Source: Verticillium longisporum (taxonomy: Eukaryota; Ascomycota; Sordariomycetes; Glomerellales; Plectosphaerellaceae). From it: 64,000 bases of DNA. Shown here in pieces: positions 12,542 through 23,110 of this stretch. The translations under genes were made by a program, and so were the position numbers. The notes under the pieces were generated by a model, which did no database searches, had not been told where the DNA came from, and saw only the letters and a list, made by a program, of their open reading frames with translations. Location: the NCBI GenBank assembly GCA_019188255.1, contig JAETXT010000006.1, positions 2,170,001-2,234,000 on the forward strand. The letters are read 5' to 3'. Each line of letters opens with the position of its first letter. The first letter of the stretch is position 1.

Positions 12542-13148
12542 TGCGAGCCTGAAGCGAGACGGCCAGCGTCAAGTTGTCAACAGCTGCCGTTTGATGATGC
12601 TCGCCAGAGTGAAATTGCGCTGTGAAGCATGAGACGTAAGCGTTATGCTCAGCTCATTCGCGTCATTGAAAAATCTCAGGCAGACACATCGCACGATTCA
12701 GCCGATCAGTAGGCGCTTACAGCGGCCCAGGGGGTAGATGGCCAGATAATAGCTAGCGCTCACCACCGAACCGCTAGCTCTGAGCGACCCGTTCCGAGCT
12801 CAAGGGCAGACGCGTTAGAGACATGGGTCAGGGGTTTTCGGTGGTGGCGGCGCCGTCAGCTGAACCATGAGCTGAACTGGGCTGGACACAAGCGACAGGC
12901 CCAGCGTCAAGAAGGACGCAGCGTGCACTTTTTCGACTTGGAAGTGTACGATGTGTGGCACTCCAGTGCTTGCCATGTGTGTCGGGGCGTATGCTTGCTA
13001 TACGAGGTGCGCTTCGGGTATAGAGGAGGCCGCGATAACTCAATTGAATTCCATAGCCGTAGCTGAACTTCTGAACCTCGAGGCTTTCCGTGGATTCCCT
13101 CCATCAAATCAGACAAGTGCAATAATCATCAGTGAACAGCCCACACGA
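12542..13148. other. Intergenic, promoter of the membrane protein and 3' flank of the HET gene
   Basis: About 600 bp. No gene, repeat or RNA recognised. Confidence 0.5.
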
Positions 13149-15677
13149 TCACCCAAGTATCCACTTCTGGCTTCCGTAAATCGTTCTTCCAAGTACGGGA
13201 ACAGCGCCAGAGTGGCCTTCGCTCTCGATACACAAGCCAACCCGAACGCGACAGACAAAGTCGCCGCGGATCCGTGATGGCGTCTGCGATACGCTTCTCA
13301 GCAACGCGCCCATTTCTTTAATGTTGTCGCCCTCCTCCGGCGGACGCTCGCCGACCCGGCACATGAGTACGACAGCCATCGCCTCGCCCTGCACCAGAGC
13401 AAAGGATGATGACTTGGACGGGGCGTCGATCTGCTCAACGGTATATCGCAAGCTTGTCACCGAGTCCGAAACGACAAACATTCCGTCTTGCAGGCAGCGA
13501 ACCGGCGCATCGTCCATGATCCAGCCGGGCTTGGAGAACAGCAGAGCGCCGCCCTCAGCCTCGCTCTCGCGCTCGGCGTACTCGTCGTCCACGAGTGGCT
13601 CTCGGTACACGCCCATGGGAAGCCAGCGGAAGCCTGGCTCGTCGTACCTCTGCCCCGGGATGAAGAGCAGCCCGGATGGCACAATGCTCTGCAACTGCAC
13701 CCAGCACCGCATACGAACATGCTCATCCTCTGAGAACAGCGCTGGCAAGTGCTGCCGTTGGCTGCCGCTGAGCGCACACATGGTGGCGAAGCAGATGAAC
13801 TTGTCCGACTCCTTGCTCGTAGCCCGCAACCGCATCGTTTCCCAAATGGCAATGATGCGCGCCGCCAGGACATCGGGGTGCGAATAAATGTGAGTGGCGC
13901 TCCACATGAGCTTCATGCCGCTGAAGAATTTCTTCGTTTCCTCGAGCGTATACGATTGCAGTGCAAAGGTGAACTTGTTCCTCTCCATCTCCTCAAGCCG
14001 GCTCTTGGGAACGTCTGGCCTGGAATAATGGGGGGTGCCGTTGAGCCTCTTGGTGGTCAGATTGAGGGCCTTGCCCTGCATGCGCTCGATTCCGTCGGTG
14101 AAGCCTGGCATCGTGTAGCCCAGGGCGATGCTTTGATCGGGGTTTTCCTTCTTCCACAACGGCAGCTGCGCTGGCCCATCCCTGAACAAAAAACGTAGCC
14201 ACTGTGTCGAAAGGGCGCCCTCCTGGAACGTCCACGCCCGTCGCTGCCAGCCCGACAACCCAATATGAATGGCCAATTCTTCGTCGAGACAGCCCTTGGC
14301 CTCGAGAGCTTGCAGCTCCGAGTCCAAGACGATGGTCATGTGCGCGGTAGAGTAGATCTTGGTCATGTTCGCAATGGCCAATTTTCGATTTTGGCCTTCC
14401 AGTGGCACGCAGAACGTGTCAAGCCAGATGGCAAGGGGTTTCTTGCGGTATTCTCGGATCGGATCGACGACGCGCTGGAGACCGGGAGCCATGAACTTGA
14501 AGGCCTTGCCGATGCCCTCGATGATCTTCTTTTCTGTCTGTCCGTTGTATTCAATGTCCTGGCCCGTCGTGTTGAGGACGTGGAGCGTCTCGTTCCAGCT
14601 CATGTCGACGAGTCGATCATAGAGGGACTGCAGTTGGCAGAGGGGAAGCGTGTTCGCGTGCGGGTTTCCGAGTCCATCAGACCAACTGCCAAGTATTAAT
14701 AAAGAGTTGCCACCTACATAGGGTCATGGCTCTTACACATGGCTGATGGCGATGTAGGTGTTCATCATGAGCCCGCCGTTCTTCAACTTGATGTCCAGCA
14801 TGGGCGATCCGTATGCATCCACTCCAGAGCTCGTGATCCAGATGACCGGTATGCCCCCTTTTCAATGATCCGATGCACCTCGCTCTGATCCACACCAACC
14901 ATGTGGCACCTGCAGCCTTGTGTGCGATGCTGCGTGACATATGTCTTCTCGTCAATGTTGTTCAGGAGGCACGTCGCGCTCGAGCAGTTCCAGTGATCAA
15001 ACGGCACAGTGCGCCTCTCCATGAAGCTCGCACAGAACATGGGTAGCTCTGACAAGAACTCCTGTGCAACGGCCACGTCGCGAGGACACCAGCCAGCGGC
15101 AGCCATTCTCGTGGCAGCCAGGCTGTCGAGCCCCAAGTGCGGCCGCGGCCGAGGTTGAAAATGTCTTTGAGCGCGTGGTCCATGGTGCAGCCCAGCACGC
15201 CGAACGATAGCGTCACCTCCCAAGGCAGCGGGCTGTCGGGGACAATAAGCAGGTTGTGGTAGATCTTATTGATGGTGTTGAGGGCGACGCCGACACGGGT
15301 CAGCTGGGCGCGGCACTCTTCGACCGACTTTTTGGCGAGGGCTTCAATCTTGACGGCCCATACTGATATGAGCCGTTCAAGGTGGCGCGTCGAGGCGCGG
15401 AACCCGTAGTCATCCATCTCGATGAAGAGGCCGAGGTCCGGGGCTCATCAACGGTGAGTAATTCGCGAATGGCCCCGTAGAACAGCCATGTCTGAAGAAA
15501 ATCGGCGGTTTCTTCGCGCGGCTTTTGCGAAAAGTCACGGTTGTAGAGAGGGGTAAGTAGGAAGCCGCGGCGAGTCTGGTAGCCGTCGAATTCGAGGCCA
15601 TCATAGGGCTGTGAGGAGAGCAGCGGCACGCGGGGATACGGCTCGGACTTGTACTTGAAGTTGGGTAGATGATCCAT
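13149..15677 (-). CDS. HET (heterokaryon incompatibility) domain protein, frame broken three times
   Basis: Read from 15677 with one confident 51-bp intron (14736-14686). After the intron the protein runs uninterrupted to 13149. The HET domain is clear: YIAISHVWSDGLGNP spans the intron, then NTLPLCQLQSLYD, PLAIWLDTFCVP, NRKLAIANMTKIYSTAHMT and WQRRAWTFQEG. Upstream, DLGLFIEMDDYGF, then LGLDSLAATRMAAAGW, then IPVIWITSSGVDAYG, are each in a different frame. Three single-base losses at C/G runs (15440-15443, 15131-15134, 14854-14858) explain this exactly: restoring one base at each gives 826 residues in one frame. HET proteins mediate self/non-self recognition and cell death after fusion of unlike strains. 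I read the locus as a gene with sequence errors. True pseudogenisation is the alternative, as HET genes do decay often. Confidence 0.8.
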
Positions 15678-16118
15678 GGTGATGGCTATAGATGTTTTCC
15701 AGCCCAGTCAATATTTGACATAGGGAGTTTGCTGTTGCTCTTCAAAAACTGGCCATCGGTCTATGATTGTAAGTCTGGTTGCAGTCCGATGCTTGTACCA
15801 CAGGTTCTTAGGTCTTACTGTCGCGATACCATCTTTATCATCTTCGTCGTAGCCCCTCAATTTTCAGCTTTCATGCAGGTTTGACTTGTAGCGCCGTCAA
15901 CATTGGTGATGGTGTTACGGGGGCTCGGGTCTGGCCCAATAATCCGTGTCGCGTGCAGGGCATGGGGCGCCACATCGTATCAGGGGTCTGCAGACGGTAG
16001 CATCGTTTCGTTCCACGATGATGTATGTTTCGTCTGACTGCCGTAGGGCTGTCTGGAACAAGCAAATGCTGCTTGTCCGTCGGTCAAGACGACCGCCATC
16101 TCAATGAGCCTGGCGGGC
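15678..16118. other. Intergenic, promoter of the HET gene
   Basis: About 440 bp upstream of the HET start and downstream of the aldolase stop. Nothing else recognised. Confidence 0.5.
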
Positions 16119-17151
16119 TCAAACTGCAGAGCTGGGAGCGCGTCGGGGTGTCGTCGCTGTAATGTGGGAACATCCTTTGCGGCCTTTACGCCCTCCCGGC
16201 ACTGCCGCAAATGTCCACCACCGCTCGACCTCGTTCTGCAGCACAGCCATCCCGTCATCCATCAGCTGCGTCAAGGGTTTGTGCGCATTCGCCTTCAAGT
16301 GAGCGCTCCATACTTCTAGCAGCAATTTGTTGACGTTCAACTTGATGGCGCCGTGTTGAATGCACTTGCGCATCAGATCGGGCGAGAAGTCGTTCGTGCC
16401 ATGGAGCGCCATGATGACGCGCCCAGTAATCTGCCTATTGATGGTCGCCAATCGGTCCAAGTCCAGCTGGGGACCTCGCGCGTCATAATCGCCGTGGATA
16501 TTACCCACGCTCGGCGCCAGCAGGTCAACGCCCGCAGCGATAAAGTCCTCAACCTGCGCGGGGGACGTGAAAAGCGCTGTGTCGGCAGAGTCAGAGGCAC
16601 GGTTCGACAACGACGTGAAGGCCTCGCCGACTGACCTTCTAGATCCCCCGTGTGCGCGATGCCATCCTCGCCACCGTTGATACGCCCGCTCTCGGCCTCG
16701 ACGGCGATGCCGTGCGCGTGGCAGATGTGCGTGAGATTTTTCGTCTTTTCTAGATTCTCGACGTGGTCGTGATGGCTCATGTCGACCATGATGGAGTCAA
16801 AGGGGAGTCTTTCCGCGACATGGCGGATCTGCTCTTCGTCCTGGGCGTGATCAAGGTGCAGAGACAGCGGAACAGTCGCCGACTTGACAGCTGCCGCTGC
16901 CGCCCAGGCCAGCGTCGGGAGCTGAGTGACGGTCGACGGGAACAAGAGCAAGATCAAGGGTGATCGCTTGGCCTCGGCGGCTCGAACAAGGGCCGTAAGA
17001 TGCTCACTGTTGTAGCTGGGTCTGGTCAGCCGCGTGTGGCGGGATGAGGGACAAGCACCGACCATATGGCAGCCAGCACACCATAATGTCCATCAGACGC
17101 AGCTCGTACAATCTGCAGGGTTCGATTTCTGGATGCGAGAGATGGATCCAT
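16119..17151 (-). CDS. Class II (ketose-bisphosphate) aldolase-like protein
   Basis: Three exons: 17151-17063, 17015-16636 and 16576-16119, with introns of 47 and 59 bp. They give 308 residues, close to the fungal family length. The start was set at 17151 because the reading frame upstream of NRTLQIVRAASDGHYG opens with MDPSLASR. Family features: ICYNSEHLTALVRAAEA near the N-terminus; PLSLHLDHAQD, with the zinc-binding HLDHA motif; FDSIMVDMSHHDH; GIAVEAESGRINGGEDG; LLAPSVGNIHGDY; and GRVIMALHGTNDFS with KLNVNK. These match the class II fructose/tagatose-bisphosphate aldolase fold used by many fungal homologues with unknown natural substrate. It is a secondary member and not the glycolytic Fba1, judging from its short length. 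The last 25 residues are Arg/Ser-rich and not conserved in my memory of the family. Confidence 0.82.
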
Positions 17152-17423
17152 GACTGTTTTCGGATGAAATGCATCAGCGAGAGTTGCAATGGTAGAGGGA
17201 CCAAGGTGGTGAATAACAAAAATATGGCAGTCGGTTTTGAGGCTACGCCTTCCTCAGTGTCGAGTTCGGTCGACACAGCATGTGACCGCCTCCGCCATCT
17301 GCGGAACTTCTTCTCCTACAAATGGAAACACAAGCGCTGAGATTGTCCAATGCTAGGTACCTAGGTATTCTCTGATGAATGGGATTGATTGCCTCAGCAG
17401 CATTGGAGGCAAAACAGCAAAAG

Positions 17424-17498
17424 TGATTCAGGGGAGGCTCGAACTCCCGACCTTCAGTGTGTTAGACTGACGTGATAAACCAACTACACCACCGAACC
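17424..17498 (-). tRNA. tRNA-Val (anticodon AAC), no intron
   Basis: The minus strand reads GGTTCGG as the 5' acceptor strand, pairing with CTGAATC at the 3' end (two G-U pairs), with A as discriminator. The D arm is GTG..CAC around AGTTGG. The anticodon stem TCAGT/ACTGA encloses the 7-base loop CTAACAC, so the anticodon is AAC (valine). The T arm has GGGAG/CTCCC around TTCGAGC. All parts fit a 74-75 nt eukaryotic tRNA and match the general shape of fungal tRNA-Val. A- and B-box promoter elements are internal. Confidence 0.92.
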
Positions 17499-18127
17499 GA
17501 TGTTGGGAAGCAGCAATACTTCCAATACTATGTCGACTCAGAGTATGCCACAATCTGGTTTACTGTCTATGTGGTCCAGACACGAGTATGAGCAACAATA
17601 AATGGTACGCCTGGTTCACTTGGTTTCTGTGCGGACCTTTCTTCCAATAGCACGATGTGGGCGCTCACTTCCCGCTGAGAATGGCCTTTGCCTGCTAAAC
17701 AAACGAGCACCCAGTTGGTTCCCACTTCAACACCAAACATCAGAAAACGATTCGTCCCAAAAACAACTACCAATGGCCAGCCACTCTAGAACACCCTCCA
17801 CGCTTTATAACACTTCACCATACACATCTCATCGCTTGTCGCCACCCTCGTGTAACGCTCAGTAGAAACGAAGTCGCATGCGGGGTCGGTCGGCCTCCCG
17901 CAGAGCCCGAACCTATCAATGTCCGCGAGGCGGCACAGAGCTCTGGTGAGCAGAGCTGCATATGCATGGTGCTGATGGGATATGGCACAGGCAGGCAATG
18001 AAAGCTTTCGAGGTCGATATGACCTTGAAAACAAACGGCTCCCCCGCGTTCCATCTCCGAGACAGCAAGTGTGTTCTCGACGCCAACTACCGTACCTACA
18101 GAGCTCAGCCTACAAACAGATAGAGCC
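17499..18127. other. Intergenic between tRNA-Val and tetraspanin
   Basis: About 630 bp with no supported gene. The tetraspanin promoter should lie in the 3' half. Confidence 0.5.
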
Positions 18128-19131
18128 ATGTTCCCCCCTGGCGTGGCCTTTGCCCTGGTACAGCGACCTCTTGCAACTTGCAATACTAATGAAAAGCCCA
18201 ACTGACGTTCTCTCTGCAACAGCTCACACTCCTGCTCCTTGGCGCAGCCATGTACGTCTTCCCACAAAGGACTCTCCCCTGATGAAGATATATCCCTGAC
18301 GAGCAAGGGCAGCACCCTCCACATCACCAGCGCAAACCTCTCCCTTCCCATCGCCCCCAACCTGACCCTAGCGACCATCCTCCTCCCCCTCCTCGGGGCC
18401 CTCAACACCGCCTTTCAGCCGCGTCTCCTCCAGGCCGCCCGCACAACTCGCTCCCCAGTCGAGCGCATCCTGCCCCAGACCCTGCAGTCGCTCCAAGCCA
18501 TCCTGACAACCGCCCTCGCAACGCTCCTCCTGCAGTCCGCCACCGCGTCAGCCCCCTCCTCGACTGCGCCCTCGCCTCAACCTGGCAGCGCCTCTTCCAA
18601 GCCAAAGACGCCCCGCGCCTCCGCGCCATCCAAGACGCCCTCGACTGCTGCGGCTACCGCTCGACCCGCGACCGCCCCTGGCCGTTCCCAACCCGCGACG
18701 TCGAACCCGGCCGCTGCGCCGTCCGCTTCGACCGCCAGACCGCCTGCGCCGAACCCTGGCGCAACGCCCTCGGACGCAACGCCGCGCTCGGCCTCGCCGT
18801 CGTGCTCGCCGTCGCGGCCATGCAGCTCGCCTCGCTGGCTGTGGCGCGGGGGGGCGAGTCCTGGCGGGATGCGTGGTGGGCGCGCCGCGGCGGGTGGTGG
18901 TGGCGGGGGAGACGGCGGGGGCTTTCGTCTCCTGGCCGTGAGGGTGTGGTGCGGCCATTGCTCGGGGCGCCCGAGGCGGGGGACGAGGGGGCTGATTCGG
19001 ATGTGCCTGTGAGCTATGGGGATTTGTCGCCGACGGCGAGGCCGCGGAGGGGGATCGATGATGGGGTCGTGGAGAATGGGTCGCGGGTGCAGCCGTCTTT
19101 GCTGGAGACGAATGCGTGGGGAGGTGAGTGA
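18128..19131 (+). CDS. Fungal tetraspanin, one apparent frameshift
   Basis: Exons 18128-18157 and 18223-18251, then 18304 onward. The introns are 65 and 52 bp. The first residues (MFPPGVAFALLTLLLLGAAI) form TM1; NLTLATILLPLLGALNT is TM2; a third span runs through ILTTALATLLLQSA. The large loop then continues in another frame: LDCALASTWQRLFQAKD, DALDCCGYRS (the tetraspanin CCG motif), PGRCAVRF and TACAEPW. TM4 is ALGLAVVLAVAAMQLASLAVA. One base missing from the C5 run at 18552-18556 joins both frames; the codon phase shift is exactly what one lost base gives. The cytoplasmic tail is Gly/Arg-rich and ends NAWGGE. Fungal tetraspanins organise membrane domains and some, such as Pls1, are needed for host penetration; this one looks like the Tsp3-type group. 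Confidence 0.78.
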
Positions 19132-20133
19132 GGAGGGTCTCGTGTAGGGCAGGCAGGGTGATGATGCTCAGGGTTCGTGCGATGGCAGGGTCTCTTGGGA
19201 AGCCATGACGGCGGGGGAGTCGGAGGTCAGGAGTACGTGGATTGGGTCACACACGTCACTAGCACATGTGGATGATGTACGGCAACTAAAGGATCATTTA
19301 TTTGAGACACGAGAGCCAGTACGAGCCGTGCAGTGATATCAGCCATTTCATCAATTGGAAATAGAGACGCAATTCGACCAACATCCTTCCAGCTCGGACA
19401 TATCTGTTCATGTATTGGGACTTACCCGGCATGCTTTGAGGTGAAGCTTCTGCGTTGGTCATTCTTCAGTACCTCATGCTGCACATCTGTCTTGACGAGA
19501 GAAGAGGTTCGTCTCGAGATTTTCAGGGCCGGTGCCGTTAGGTTACTGGCTTCTAGCCAGGAACATACTATTATCAAGAAGCTGGGCTAATCATCAACAG
19601 TAGAGTTTATGAATATAGAATAGATAGACAACCTGAGAGATGTTCTTTCCTAATCATCCTAGTGTAGTCTTGTTGTCAGGCGAAGGAATGAACAGAGTGA
19701 AGATATTCCGCAAATGATCTCCGCAGGCAATTGCCAGGTAGGGGTAGAAGTACATCTGAATTCTGCCCCTTCGCAGCCCTTTTGTACACTCTCTTATAGT
19801 CCCAAGCCCCTAAACTAATCCTTGTCCCGTGGCTCCGCAGGTGCCTCCTGACAAGCATGATATCAGCTCCATGCACTTGAGTTGGGGTTTTGTCGTGGAG
19901 CCGAAGCGTCAAGACGATAATGGGTAACATCACAAACCACAGCCGACTTGACTACAACTGCACAGAGCATTGCCTGGTCACATAGGTTTCAAGCAAGCGA
20001 TGTAGCTATGCGTTCTTTCCAGTATTCCTGATCACGGAACATGAGACTGCGACTCAGCCAATCAAAATATTCTCCACGTTCAAGATCATCCACCTGTTAC
20101 GGAATTCTGAACTAACAGATCTCTGCCAGCATT
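19132..20133. other. Intergenic with a diverged repeat copy; upstream flank of the transporter pseudogene
   Basis: About 1 kb. It holds repeat copy A (listed separately) and AT-richer sequence around 19560-19660. I cannot find the missing 5' exons of the transporter pseudogene in it. Confidence 0.5.
19689..19855. repeat. Dispersed repeat, copy A (diverged)
   Basis: This stretch aligns by eye with the insert at 20656-20874. Shared landmarks in the same order: a GARCAGAGTGARGA start, TTCCGCA, TCCGCAG, TACATCTGAATTCTG, a CTCCGCAG-like box, a CCC..AGCC..CT stretch, CTCCGCAGG and CCTGACA. Copy A is shorter and lacks the hairpin of copy B. It has no coding capacity. The family is unknown to me. 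Confidence 0.6.
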
Positions 20134-21870
20134 ACCTTTAGGTCCCCTTTCGGAGACCATATAATCCTACCAGCGCTCTGGCAGGGTGTCTGGCAGGGCT
20201 TTAATGCCATTGGAATCATGATTGGCGCTGCAAGCAACGGCGTTGTCATGGATAGATTTGGCCGCAAGATCATGTTTGCTCTGTCGGTGAATTTCGGCCA
20301 TCAGGCAGGCAATTCAAGAGGAATTCGAGCTGACGAAACAACCTGCAGGCACTGCACTGGTTTACGTATCATCCGATGTTGGAGGCGTGGACTCTAGACG
20401 TGGCGTGCTGCTGGCTGGAAAGTTAGTCATAGGCCTCGGCATGGGCATCTTCATGTCCACCTGCCAGACGTACGTCTCCGAGATCTCGCCTCCAAGACTC
20501 CGGACAGTCCTTCTTGGTTTTACGCTTTCTTCATTGTGAGTAGCAAATCTGTGCCCCACCATGCATGCGCATTGAAGAGCGGGGTCTTATTCATTCGTAT
20601 TCCAGACTGTCGGGCACATGATGGCCATCTCCGTGGTCTTCTGTCAGAGCGTTGTTTAGAGCAGAGTGAGGAGGTCTTCCGCACGTGGTCCGCAGCAGAT
20701 AGAAGATAGGTTGGGGGTCGTAATACATCTGAATTCTGGCCCTCCGCAGTCTGGAGGGCCCTCCGCAGCCTATATATATACGTTTCTCGTAGCCCTTAGC
20801 CTCTGACCGACCCCCTGCTGACGACTCCGCAGGGAACCCGCAGGGTCCCCTGACATCTTTTCTCGCGTAGCAGTCATGGATTCTTCAGCGTTGAAGATTC
20901 TATTTGCCTCGCAATGGGCGTTTTCCAGCAGCCCTCGTCCCCGAGAGTCCCGTCTACCCAGCAAACTGCGGCAAGATCGAGCAGGCACGCAAGGCGATCA
21001 AGAAGCTCACTCCACACGCATCTGTCGATGAGCGCATCTCTGTGATTCTGGCCACTTCCGACCAGAGACGACACCGCATGGAGAGGCTGCGACGTTCGCC
21101 GACTGCTCTAAAGGCACCGACCTCAGGCGTACGCGCATCGTTGCGGTCCTGAATACGTTGCAGCAGCTGATTGGCGTTTCCCTCACCGCCAACTCGACGT
21201 ACTTTTTTATCATGGCGGGCATGTCCCCGACCATGTCGCTCACCATCAACCAAGCCGGCGTCGGCGCCAGTGTGGCCTGCACGTTGATCTCGTGGTTCAT
21301 CATCGACAAGATCGGCCGGCGAACTGCCATCCTCGTGAGCTTCGTCTGTGCCGGGGCACTCTTCGTTGGCATGGACACTGCCGGCTTCTGACCTCGTGAT
21401 GCCCAGGCTCAGGTAAGAAGACAACTTGCTTACTACATGGTGGGAAGGCCTGGCTGAGATGATATATCAGGTTCATCGGCGTCGCGCTCGTCATGGCCGC
21501 ATGCTGCAGCAATCTCGGCACAGGCACAGCCTATCCCATCGTGGCAGCCGAGATACCAGCGACCAGGTTGCGCGCCAAGACGCTCGGCTCGGGCTTCGCG
21601 GTCAACGCATTCATGATGTGGGCGTTCAAATTTGTCGTGCCGTACATGTTCAACGCAGACCAGGGTAACTTGGGTGGCACGATCGGGCCAGTATTCGCCG
21701 GTTTCTGCGTCGTTGGCTTTGTCGACTCGTTCTTCGAGATCCCCGAGACCAAGGACATCACGTATAGCCGCATCAACGCACTGTTCCAGACCCGGACGCC
21801 CGCGCGTGGATTCAGGGCCATGGCCGTGTCATATGAGGCGGAGAACATGGCTGGGACGGGCGACGCGTAA
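20134..21870 (+). pseudogene. MFS sugar transporter pseudogene (5'-truncated, insert, several frameshifts)
   Basis: Recognisable pieces in order: PALWQGVWQGFNAIGIMIG and MDRFGRKIMFA (about TM2-TM3, 20170-20286); after an intron, LVIGLGMGIFMSTCQTYVSE (about 20420-20480); TVGHMMAISVVFCQSVV ending at 20655. A ~219-bp insert follows, then DSSALKILFASQW resumes from 20876, and PESPVYPANCGKIEQARKAI. Next come LNTLQQLIGVSLTANSTYFF (about 21153), WFIIDKIGRRTAIL, NLGTGTAYPIVAAEIPATRL (about 21510) and FFEIPETKDITYSRINALF. The frames change at least near 20925, 21085 and 21385, the last also with a TGA. The first ~90 residues, including TM1, are not found upstream. The order and motifs are those of a fungal maltose/hexose-type sugar porter. 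Some frameshifts may be sequence errors, but the insert and missing 5' end are real lesions. Confidence 0.85.
20656..20874. mobile_element. ~219-bp non-coding insert in the transporter pseudogene, repeat copy B
   Basis: The transporter reading ends ..CAGAGCGTTGT at 20655 and resumes exactly with CATGGATTC at 20875, as the family sequence expects, so the ends of the insert are visible. It has no open frame. It contains a perfect 8-bp inverted repeat GGCCCTCC (20738-20745) / GGAGGGCC (20753-20760) with a 7-nt loop, and repeated CCGCAG boxes. I see no terminal inverted repeat and no poly-A tail. The only possible target duplication is GT. It could be a MITE, a SINE-like or another small non-autonomous element; copy A shows it is repeated. 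Confidence 0.6.
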
Positions 21871-21889
21871 AGGAGGGCTAAGCATTTTG

Positions 21890-22195
21890 GGCCTCGGGGG
21901 AATCCTCGTCAGCAAACCAGGTCTCCATTCTGTTTCCAAAGCCATCTACGATGACGGTGTCGTTATCAAGAGCTACACGGCCTGGAGCCTGATGGATCGT
22001 CTCGGTGAGTTTGACCCGACTTTAGATGCCATGAGGGTAGATTGTGTCATGTAAATTATGCTCATTACGAAACTCGACAGAGTGGTCCGCGGGTTATGCG
22101 CACCGGTTTCGGCACCACGCACGTCGATTTCGACATCCTTGTCCGCACGCCGATGCAGTCTGCTTTCTGCCTCCGTGAGACAATGGAACGGCGAA
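21890..22195 (+). pseudogene. GH1 beta-glucosidase C-terminal remnant
   Basis: The sequence YDDGVVIKSYTAWSLMDRL (about 21946-22004) joins across a 70-bp intron (GTGAGT..CAG, 22006-22075) to EWSAGYA. That is the GH1 glycosidase C-terminal motif 'Y.AWSLLD..EW..GY..RFG..YVD'. After one frame change near 22105, GTTHVDFDILVRTP and QSAF..RETME follow, the usual end of the enzyme. Nothing of the catalytic barrel upstream is left. It lies directly after the decayed sugar transporter on the same strand. Confidence 0.72.
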
Positions 22196-23110
22196 GGGGG
22201 CCGGTACCGAATGGGCTTTAGTCGTCGTAATCGAAAAGACTGTACCTATCCGTGTTCATCGCATGTACTTGTGCATTGGTTTCTCGTTTTTCCCGGTCTT
22301 TTCTCCCTGTCATCTTCTCTGATGGCCCGTCCTCGCCGCCTAGGCTTTTTGCCGAGCAGCAATCCTTCAGGTCGCATCTAGCTGACATGGTAGCGCATGA
22401 TTAATCTTGGTGAGATGATTTGCCAGCGCAGTCTGTACACGGACATGAGTTTTCGCTCCAGCCTCAGCAAAATCTACAAGTACGCAGTCTTGTGCTTGTG
22501 AGTCGTTGACGGTGGAAGCTTGGCGGTAATAATTAGGCACGATCCGGGCACCTCCAACCCGGCCCGGAATGATCCAAGCACCCGAACAGACCCTGATATG
22601 ATCATTTCTCATGGCCAGGCTTGTGAACATCATCGTCTTCATTGTAGTCAGCCACTCGGATTCCCAACAAAGCATCCTCGCCGTGGCCGCAGTCTTGCTC
22701 AGTCCAGTCTTTGATCCTGCTTTCTGTCACGCCGCGATCCCCAACTGCATACACCATCAGTGCTTCTACAAGTGGACAGTATCAATGCCACCCTTGCCTT
22801 CAGGGTATTCACTGGCCACGCCACGAGACAGAGATCAACATCCCAGATTTGCACAGCTCGCCCTGCGCTCCATCTCGGCATAATACTGTTTGTCATGAGC
22901 GAGGCGGGTTGCCCGTACCTGTTGTGATGAATCCAGTAGCTCGGCAGTGGCCGGATTATCACGACTTGTAATGTGGCGAGTATCCATCACGTATGCACCC
23001 CAAAGTAACCAAAGAATGTCAATTATAAAGGGTATTCAGTTTGATGTAACCGCAGCCGGAAGCTGCCCGTCGACTCGCCTATATCCAGGACGTCTAAAAA
23101 TGCAGAGCGT
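22196..23110. other. Intergenic, no supported gene
   Basis: About 900 bp downstream of the GH1 remnant, ending at the convergent Ser/Thr-rich gene. Short open frames only, none with a recognisable motif. Confidence 0.5.
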
